From positions 1 through 10,001 of the forward strand of contig NZ_JBAKHX010000147.1 in assembly GCF_036906915.1 (NCBI RefSeq): a DNA stretch of 10,001 nt, in the 5' to 3' direction. The position numbers and the translations under genes were made by a program. The stretch is from Phytohabitans sp036906915 (GTDB lineage Bacteria; Actinomycetota; Actinomycetes; Mycobacteriales; Micromonosporaceae). The notes beneath the pieces are model-generated. The model was not told the origin of the DNA. It did no database searches and saw only the letters and a program-made list of their open reading frames with translations. Position 1 is the stretch's first letter. Every line of letters begins with the position of its first letter. This document shows positions 1 to 5,468 of this stretch, one piece after another.

Positions 1-261
1 TCGCTGACCAGCAACGACTCAGAACCGATCACACTCGCGTGCCTACGAACTGCGGAACTCGGGGTAGGGGCCGGAGTTCCACCAGCGGCCGCTCAAACAT
101 TGCGCCTGGCCGGCCGCTTCCGTGTGCCCATCCCAGCGGCACCGAACGGCGGCAGCGGCACCCCACCATGCAGTAGCCGCCAGCCGGCTGGCGGACCTAC
201 TCGCCAGGCGGGCCGAGGAAATGCCACACCGTCGAGACTCAACTCCGATGACATAGCCTGA
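1..261 (+). CDS. Possible 3' end of an unknown gene entering from the left edge
   Basis: Frame 1 of the plus strand is open from the first base to a TGA at 259-261, giving 86 residues with no start inside the window. The first half has an ordinary amino-acid mix (ITLACLRTAEL, then GVPPAAAQTLRLAGRFRVP). The second half becomes Gly/Pro/Arg/Ser rich. Third-position GC bias is only moderate, weaker than in the clear genes here, so this may be the tail of a real gene, a decayed gene or chance. I recognise no family. If real, it converges on the WD40 gene. The rest of 1-452 shows no gene on either strand; the only other structure is a hairpin at 393-414. Confidence 0.2.
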   Translation, partial: SLTSNDSEPITLACLRTAELGVGAGVPPAAAQTLRLAGRFRVPIPAAPNGGSGTPPCSSRQPAGGPTRQAGRGNATPSRLNSDDIA

Positions 262-392
262 GACGGAGCGCGAAGTCCCCAGGTCCGGGCGGTGCCCTAT
301 GACATCGACAGCGGGACCCTACACTCGGGCCGTAGCGTCTCATAGCCCGCGACAGATGTCGCGATGAGTGACACATATGGATCTGAGAGGGC

Positions 393-414
393 CCCGATGC
401 CGCAATGCATCGGG
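393..414 (-). terminator. Hairpin downstream of the WD40 gene, possible terminator
   Basis: CCCGATGC (393-400) and GCATCGGG (407-414) form a perfect 8-bp stem around a 6-base loop, starting 39 bases past the stop of the minus-strand WD40 gene. There is no clear U-tract on either strand, but actinobacterial terminators often lack one. Position and stem quality support a terminator; function is inferred. Confidence 0.35.
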
Positions 415-452
415 CTACCCGACCGTGTCGGCGATGGATCGGGGTGTCGGCG

Positions 453-3380
453 CTATGGCGTGGTCGGGGACGGCCTCTGACGAGGGAGCCCATACCGTTG
501 ACGCTCGTCATTGCTCAGTTGTCGGCCGGGAGCCTCATCTTCGCTTGATGCCGACCACAGATCGGCTGGGAGCTGCCAAGTCAAGACGCTGCCGTCATGC
601 AGGGTAGCGCTTAGCTCGGCAGCCCAATGCAGTCCGACGAGGAATGGCGATCGAGGCAGTGACAATACCGCCATTGGTTTTCCCTGCTCGGGATCCCAAA
701 TGGTGAGGCCGGAGCCTGCCGCTGTTGCCACGTAGCGGCTGTCGGGTGACCAGCATGTATTGTCGATTGGGTCGGTATGTCCAACGCAGCGGAGGATGGT
801 TCCGCTGTCTTGGTGTCGTATCTCCATTCGGTGGTCGATCGGCACGGCCAGCCTTGTGGAGTCGGGCGACCAGTGCAGGCTCTTTACCCGGTCTTGATCG
901 GTGCGCCACTCGTCGATCACCTGACCCGTTCGTGGGTTCCAGATGGTCACGGCTGTGCCGTCGGTCGTTCCGGCCAGGGAGTGGTCGTCGGGAGCCCAGG
1001 CGAGAGGACCGGCCCCGTCGATGGTGCGCAGCGAGCGTCGTGTTGTTACGTCCCAGACCGTGATTAGACCGGGCTGGACGCCGAAGAAGTCGTGGCTCGC
1101 GGCGGCTAGTTGGCTGCCGTCAGGCGACCAGGCGAGCGCGCCGATCGGTAGCTGACCATCGGTCAGGACGCCGAGGCGCTTCCCAGTGGACGGGTTCCAC
1201 AGAGCGATCACGGGGCCGTCTGCGCCGGCAACTATGTTCCCCGCTGGCGACCACTGAACAGTTCTGGCGTCGCCGCCGCGCAATCGGACCGTGTGTGTGG
1301 GGTCGAATCCCACGACGCGTGGGCCGGCATCGACGGTGCTGATGGCCGCACGGTCGTGATTCGGCGCCCACGAGACGTTCCCGATGCGGCCTGCGGAGAA
1401 CTGACGGGACTTGTCCTTGGCCAGATCCCAGACCCTCGGGCCATGAATGGACGTTGCAGTCACGACCTGATCGTCTTTGGGCCACCACACCGCCTGGGCG
1501 TCAAGGGGTTGTCGCCGGCGCCTTACGACCTCGCCGGTATCGACGTCGCGGAGCACAAGGCGGTCATCTTTGTCGTCACCTTTGGCCAGATAGGCGATCA
1601 TGGCAGCGTTCGGAGACCACACCAGCATGTCGGCGGCTGCCAGCTTCCACGCCGTAACCACGGCGCCCCCCGCAGTGACGTCGTACACCCGAAGGCTTCG
1701 CTTTCCGGTGAGGTGGACGCTGATGGCCGATGTCCCTCGGGCCGGTGTCAGCACGGCGAGCCGTCGACCGTCGGGTGACCATGCCAATGTCGCTGACTTG
1801 GACGCTACGGGCAACTTCAGGACCGTTTCGATGGTCGTGTCGACGGCGAACAGGATCACGCCGTCGTCAGCAGCGACGGCCAGATGACGGCCGTCTGGCG
1901 ACCATGCCGTGCGTGAGACGAACCCCACGTCCAAGGTGGCCACATGATTCGGACCGTCCGAGCCCAGCCGGTAGATGTCCACGGTGCGGTAGTCGAACTG
2001 GCCAGCGACGGTGCCGTTCGCAGCCCAGGAAAACGGCGCCAAGCCGTTCATCGGCGTACGTGGCCGACGGCCAAGGAAGACCTCGTCCGGGATCCGCCAC
2101 AGGGCTACTTGGTCGCGGGTTTCGGCGATGATGGCGTACTGCCCATCCGGACTGAGTAGCGCGCAACCGCCGACATCTTGGCCGGGCAGGTAGGTCACCG
2201 AGGCAAGCGCGCCGGATGACTTCCAGGTACAAACGGTGCCGCTGCCATCGATCGTGCGTAGCTGGTCGAGATCAGGTAGATAGGCCAAGGACGTCGGACC
2301 GGCAGCGTGGCCGATGGGCAGACGCCGCAGTTGGGCGGCCGTGGTCAGGCCCCACAACGTCAAGACGGCGCAGGGTGACGGGGCCAGCTCGCGCACGGCC
2401 GCGACGGCGACCGCGACGGCCAACTCGGGATCACGATCACGGAGTTGCTGCGCCCACCCCGCGGCCCGATCAGCCCGTCCGAACTGGTCCTCACGTGAGT
2501 TCAGACGTTCCCCTCGATGCCAGGTAACCCGACTACCATCGGGGTCGAGCAACTCGTGGGCGTCGCGTCGCACCATCGCAAGATCTACATCAGCGGCTGC
2601 GGGGGCATAGCTCGCAGCGAGGGCCTCCAAGCGGTCCCGCAGCGCCGCTGCAGCAGCCAGCGTCTGTTCACGCGCCCACGGCCGGAGCTGGTTGAGCAGC
2701 TCACTCCAGTCGGTCTCGTCGGGTACCTCTACCCGGGGCATCAGAATGTCGAGGTGGCGAAGCAACTGCCACGTCGCCGCCTCCGCACCACCGGGCGAGG
2801 TGTCGGCACCGACGGCCGAAAGACTCGCCGTGACCAGGTTGACCAGATGGGCAAGCCGACCTTGCACGGCCCGCGAGAACTTCCCCCGCGTGCGGATCTG
2901 CATGAAGAATCCGTCCGCCCCGGCCTGGTTGCGCGCCAGAGCAGCGAGCTTACCCACCTCCTGCGCGGCCACCTGCGGCCCAGCGACACAAATCGCCAGC
3001 CGCCGCTCCGCCCCGTCGGGAAGGGATTCGGGCACATCAGCGATCAGATCGCCGAGAAGCTTCTCGGTATCTCGATCACTCGTCGTAAACGCTGGGGCGC
3101 GCCGAACGGCGACGCTCAGCGTCAGCGGGGTACTGCCATCGTCGCGCGCCGCGCGGATCACGAGATCGTCCACACGATGTGCCGGCGCCTGCTGGAACGC
3201 GAGCCGCTCCACGCGACGGCCACGCAACTCCACCGCGGTCGCACCGGTGAGCAACCGCATCAGGTACATCACCGCCACACGACGTTCCAGCGTGACACCG
3301 CCGCCACCCGTCGCGTACGGACTAACCCCGCGAGGCTCCGGGTCGGCCAGCCCACCGGCTACTCCAGATGTCTCGCTCAT
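453..3380 (-). CDS. WD40 beta-propeller protein with STAND-type N-terminal domain but no NTPase
   Basis: The product is 975 residues from the ATG at 3378-3380. Residues about 22-190 form an alpha/beta domain starting with a Gly-rich stretch before VTLERRVAVMYLMRLLTG, then FQQAPAHRVDDLVI, then LTLSVAVRRAP and TTSDRDTEKLL. I know this pattern from the N-termini of large actinobacterial STAND/NACHT-type proteins. Residues about 200-305 are helical. Residues 306-360 (LRDRDPELAVAVAVAAVREL) resemble the segment that joins the NTPase to WD40 repeats in nSTAND proteins, yet no Walker A or B motif is present. From about 360 to 937 there are roughly 12-14 WD40-like blades marked by WSPDG/WAPDD-type strands (near 494, 534, 710, 751, 837, 877), enough for two propellers. 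The tail LSNDERQRYGLP is also typical of WD40 STAND proteins. No signal peptide or membrane helix is seen, so it is probably cytoplasmic. The likely role is a sensor or scaffold; the ligand is unknown. Confidence 0.88.
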   Translation of the reverse strand: MSETSGVAGGLADPEPRGVSPYATGGGGVTLERRVAVMYLMRLLTGATAVELRGRRVERLAFQQAPAHRVDDLVIRAARDDGSTPLTLSVAVRRAPAFTTSDRDTEKLLGDLIADVPESLPDGAERRLAICVAGPQVAAQEVGKLAALARNQAGADGFFMQIRTRGKFSRAVQGRLAHLVNLVTASLSAVGADTSPGGAEAATWQLLRHLDILMPRVEVPDETDWSELLNQLRPWAREQTLAAAAALRDRLEALAASYAPAAADVDLAMVRRDAHELLDPDGSRVTWHRGERLNSREDQFGRADRAAGWAQQLRDRDPELAVAVAVAAVRELAPSPCAVLTLWGLTTAAQLRRLPIGHAAGPTSLAYLPDLDQLRTIDGSGTVCTWKSSGALASVTYLPGQDVGGCALLSPDGQYAIIAETRDQVALWRIPDEVFLGRRPRTPMNGLAPFSWAANGTVAGQFDYRTVDIYRLGSDGPNHVATLDVGFVSRTAWSPDGRHLAVAADDGVILFAVDTTIETVLKLPVASKSATLAWSPDGRRLAVLTPARGTSAISVHLTGKRSLRVYDVTAGGAVVTAWKLAAADMLVWSPNAAMIAYLAKGDDKDDRLVLRDVDTGEVVRRRRQPLDAQAVWWPKDDQVVTATSIHGPRVWDLAKDKSRQFSAGRIGNVSWAPNHDRAAISTVDAGPRVVGFDPTHTVRLRGGDARTVQWSPAGNIVAGADGPVIALWNPSTGKRLGVLTDGQLPIGALAWSPDGSQLAAASHDFFGVQPGLITVWDVTTRRSLRTIDGAGPLAWAPDDHSLAGTTDGTAVTIWNPRTGQVIDEWRTDQDRVKSLHWSPDSTRLAVPIDHRMEIRHQDSGTILRCVGHTDPIDNTCWSPDSRYVATAAGSGLTIWDPEQGKPMAVLSLPRSPFLVGLHWAAELSATLHDGSVLTWQLPADLWSASSEDEAPGRQLSNDERQRYGLPRQRPSPTTP

Positions 3381-3384
3381 GCCA

Positions 3385-3390
3385 CCTTCC
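3385..3390 (-). promoter_or_regulatory. Ribosome binding site that favours the ATG at 3380
   Basis: The minus strand reads GGAAGG four bases before the ATG at 3378-3380. The alternative in-frame start, a TTG at 3390-3392, overlaps this element and has no good Shine-Dalgarno of its own. The 975-residue product is therefore preferred over the 979-residue one. Confidence 0.5.
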
Positions 3391-3392
3391 AA

Positions 3393-3708
3393 CGTGGTGT
3401 CCGAACAGCCTACGACATGGCGCGTACCTCACCGGCGTTCGCGAATGGTTCGGCAAGTGGCACAGCATCCGGAAATTGCCGAGAATAGCGCAGGCCAGCC
3501 GTAGGAAGGGCCAACGGACTTGCGCTATAAGCCACGATGCCCCGACTGCTGTGCCTCAGGTGAAGCAGCCCATTGAAAATCGCGCGGGAGAGAATGCGCC
3601 AGAGTCGTGGACTGACCATCCCTTTCCGGCGGCTCCGGCCACGGAGGCACTGGCTAGACCGGCAGGAGGTGAAGCACCTCTGCGCTGACAGCGAATTATG
3701 TGACGCCG
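3393..3708. other. Intergenic region, leader of the WD40 gene
   Basis: This 316-base gap separates the membrane-protein stop from the WD40 gene. A plus-strand open frame spans 3368-3688, but its composition is not protein-like (many Arg, Pro, Ser, His) and it overlaps the WD40 start, so it is not called. AT-rich hexamers occur on the minus strand (TATTCT near 3482-3487, TTATAG near 3525-3530), but neither has a well-spaced -35 box. The WD40 promoter presumably lies here and cannot be fixed by eye. Confidence 0.4.
3662..3683 (-). terminator. Hairpin downstream of the membrane-protein gene, possible terminator
   Basis: GAGGT (3666-3670) pairs with ACCTC (3676-3680) around the loop GAAGC. The stem is extended by GCA (3662-3664) with TGC (3681-3683) past one bulged G. 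It begins about 26 bases beyond the stop of the minus-strand membrane-protein gene. There is no U-tract, so the call rests on position and a modest stem. Confidence 0.25.
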
Positions 3709-5106
3709 CTACGGGTGATTTCCGATACGGCTAGGCTCGGCCGGCTGGCCGCAGGTCGTACACCGTGTCTGCGCTCGCAGCTTGGATAAAGCCCATCCAA
3801 GAGTCCTCAATATCAGCGCGTTCCGAACCTCCCTTATCTTATAAGATACCAGCGACGTTCGAGGCAACACCGTGGTCTCCGTAGGGATGAACAACTCTGA
3901 ACCAAAGAGCCTCCGTTCGCCGAGGTTGGCCTTTCCTCTTTTCACACATGAGTAGAGGAGGCGATTCGCTTCCGTGAGCCTACGGGATCCTGCAGAGTGC
4001 AGGGTCAACCCGACAACAGCGGCTGCGGCAAGAAGAGTCACCAGCCAGCTTGTAGTTAGCCTCAGGGAGAAAAGGTCGAATAGCAGGACACCCAGACCGG
4101 AGAGGATCGCACACATCGGCAGAGAAACGCCTCGCCGGAACTCCCCTTCTGCTCGGAGTCGATCATATTCCTGGAAGAGATCTGGCGCGTTGGCGCGCAA
4201 ATCGACTTCTGCCTGATCAAGGCGCACATGGAGGTTTTCCTTCAAGGCGTCCATGTTGTAAATCGTTGCCGCGAACGCCCTCCTTGCAGCAGGGTATGTA
4301 GTGATCTCCTGAAGCATAACGCCACGGGCCAGTGCCTCCATTTCGGGATCATCTCGCAAGATATAGCGGATTAGGTCATCTGGTCGCAATGCCTGAATCT
4401 TTGTCCTTTGCTCGCCCGAAGCTGCATCATGCAGCTTCTCCACAGACAGCCCCATGGACACCGCCGCATCGCTAAGTACGCCGCCATTAATTTGCCGCAT
4501 AGCGTTGAGGAGCATTTCTGGATCATTGCCAAATATATCCTCTAGCTCTATACCTAAAAGTTCCTCAAAACTTCCACGGTCGGGACGAAAAATGGCCCTT
4601 ATGTCGCGATACCTGCGAGCGAAGAACTCCACAAAGACCCTCGCCGTTTCCTCCACCGAGTAAGCCACCGCGTCCCCCATCGAGGCGGATTTGCGCAAAC
4701 GGACGAACTCGACGACGGTCACCGCGGCGAACATCACCGCGAGCACACTCACGAGCGAGGTTATGATCGACCAAAACTGATCAAGAAGAGGCTCGGTTCC
4801 GAGGACGATCATCATCATCACGGTCCAGCCGACAAGGAACGAGCCGAACAACAGCTTTCGGAAATGACGGCTGAGCATCTCCATAAAGATCCCAAAGACA
4901 TACGTAACCAGAATGCCAATGGCTACCGTAAGCTCAATTGGCACTGCCTTGAGCGGGCTGATCATCACTTGGACCTTCGACGGCTCCAGGGTCGAATCTG
5001 GAATTAAGGCGAAGCCGATCCACAGAGCTATTACCCACAAGGCGCCGACCGCCAAGGGCGTTCGGGTATCCCGTAAACCAGGAATGACTTGGGACATGAA
5101 GCCCAT
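3709..5106 (-). CDS. Unrecognised six-helix membrane protein with large cytoplasmic-type core
   Basis: The product is 465 residues. The ATG at 5104-5106 is chosen because GGAGG lies six bases upstream; a second ATG three codons in is less well placed. I recognise no family. Hydrophobic helices lie at about 17-37, 58-78, 86-104, 112-134, 328-348 and 353-371. Between helices 4 and 5 sits a charged, mostly helical soluble region of about 190 residues (135-327). It contains VEETARVFVEFFARRYRDIR, two acidic stretches (ELEDIF and RDDPEMEAL) and an amphipathic end near LDQAEVDLR. The C-terminal 95 residues are soluble and include one Cys pair (CTTC, 449-452) with no second pair for a zinc site. Equal numbers of helices on each side would put core and tails on the same face of the membrane. 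Base composition is clearly lower in GC than the flanking genes, with AT-ending codons such as ATA, TCT and TAT and a TTA leucine at residue 184, which suggests transfer from another source. Confidence 0.83.
   Translation of the reverse strand: MGFMSQVIPGLRDTRTPLAVGALWVIALWIGFALIPDSTLEPSKVQVMISPLKAVPIELTVAIGILVTYVFGIFMEMLSRHFRKLLFGSFLVGWTVMMMIVLGTEPLLDQFWSIITSLVSVLAVMFAAVTVVEFVRLRKSASMGDAVAYSVEETARVFVEFFARRYRDIRAIFRPDRGSFEELLGIELEDIFGNDPEMLLNAMRQINGGVLSDAAVSMGLSVEKLHDAASGEQRTKIQALRPDDLIRYILRDDPEMEALARGVMLQEITTYPAARRAFAATIYNMDALKENLHVRLDQAEVDLRANAPDLFQEYDRLRAEGEFRRGVSLPMCAILSGLGVLLFDLFSLRLTTSWLVTLLAAAAVVGLTLHSAGSRRLTEANRLLYSCVKRGKANLGERRLFGSELFIPTETTVLPRTSLVSYKIREVRNALILRTLGWALSKLRAQTRCTTCGQPAEPSRIGNHP
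3835..3848. repeat. Perfect 14-bp AT-rich palindrome inside the membrane-protein gene
   Basis: TATCTTATAAGATA is its own reverse complement and encodes part of VSYKI (residues 420-424) near the end of the gene. It is unusually AT-rich for this DNA. It may be a chance product of rare codons or a protein-binding site; nothing else supports a role. Confidence 0.3.
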
Positions 5107-5112
5107 GATCGT

Positions 5113-5117
5113 CCTCC
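5113..5117 (-). promoter_or_regulatory. Strong ribosome binding site of the membrane-protein gene
   Basis: The minus strand has GGAGG six bases before the ATG at 5106, a near-ideal actinobacterial Shine-Dalgarno. It fixes the first of two nearby in-frame ATG codons as the start. Confidence 0.65.
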
Positions 5118-5160
5118 GGAGGGCTGGTCTCCTGTCGATGGAGGACCATACCGCCTGACT

Positions 5161-5200
5161 CGCTGATAGGGGTCAAATAGTCAAGTTTGTTGCATCAGCG
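5161..5200 (-). promoter_or_regulatory. Inverted repeat enclosing tandem TTGAC motifs, possible promoter/operator
   Basis: CGCTGAT (5161-5167) and ATCAGCG (5194-5200) are exact inverted repeats 26 bases apart. Between them the minus strand carries two TTGAC copies eight bases apart (TTGACT ending at 5179, TTGACC ending at 5171). The block ends 54 bases upstream of the membrane-protein ATG. TTGACC resembles a -35 box; the nearest -10-like hexamer, TATGGT at 5150-5145, would give a 20-base spacer, which is too long to be convincing. The arrangement suits a regulated promoter, but this is inferred. Confidence 0.3.
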
Positions 5201-5468
5201 GCGATACATACCTCGCGTCGCATGCATCTGCCGCGGATCGTAACCGGTTGACTCTCGGCGGGGCTCAAGCTTGGCCCTGGGTACACGACGCGCTGGCCGC
5301 GAGCTACTGCTGGGGCGTTACCATTCCGCGAAGTGGCGGCGACGGGCGCTGTCGGCCTCCGGCTCGACGGGTTCCAGTCGTAGGTGGTGCCCGGCGAAGC
5401 CTTCGACCGGTGGTTCGACGCCCGTGCGCACCGGCTGCCGGGAGGGTGGTAGCCAGGCTTGTGGCCGC
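5201..5468. other. Gap between helicase stop and membrane-protein leader, with coding-like minus-strand stretch
   Basis: No gene with a start signal is visible. On the minus strand, about 5460-5318 is open in a frame different from the helicase and ends in TAA. It reads like coding sequence (VRTGVEPPVEGF, then LRLEPVEPEADSARRRHFAEW split by GHH) with mostly G or C in third positions. It could be the frameshifted end of the helicase or the remnant of a deleted gene. Upstream of about 5470 the same frame turns into an Arg/Pro-rich shadow of the helicase, so it is not a complete gene. Confidence 0.3.
5391..5410 (-). terminator. Short GC-rich hairpin downstream of the helicase
   Basis: CCGG and CGAA (5391-5398) pair with TTCG and CCGG (5402-5410) around a three-base loop, with one bulged A. 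It lies about 58 bases beyond the helicase stop. Stems this short are common in GC-rich DNA, so this is only a candidate terminator. Confidence 0.2.

Noticed and set aside
453..3380. Reading the repeated WSPDG segments as DNA repeats or a CRISPR array
   Set aside because: The repetition is at protein level (WD40 blades) with diverged DNA and varying spacing; no CRISPR-like direct repeats occur in the window.
2517..3488. 323-codon plus-strand open frame
   Set aside because: It lies opposite the WD40 gene, is rich in Arg, His, Gln and Thr, and shows no domain; it mirrors the GC bias of the minus-strand gene.
3368..3688. 106-codon plus-strand open frame in the intergenic region
   Set aside because: Not protein-like in composition and overlaps the WD40 start; no ribosome binding site was recognised.
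5145..5176. Sigma-70-type promoter TTGACC / TATGGT
   Set aside because: The 20-base spacer is outside the usual range, so it is mentioned only as part of the inverted-repeat feature and not called as a promoter.
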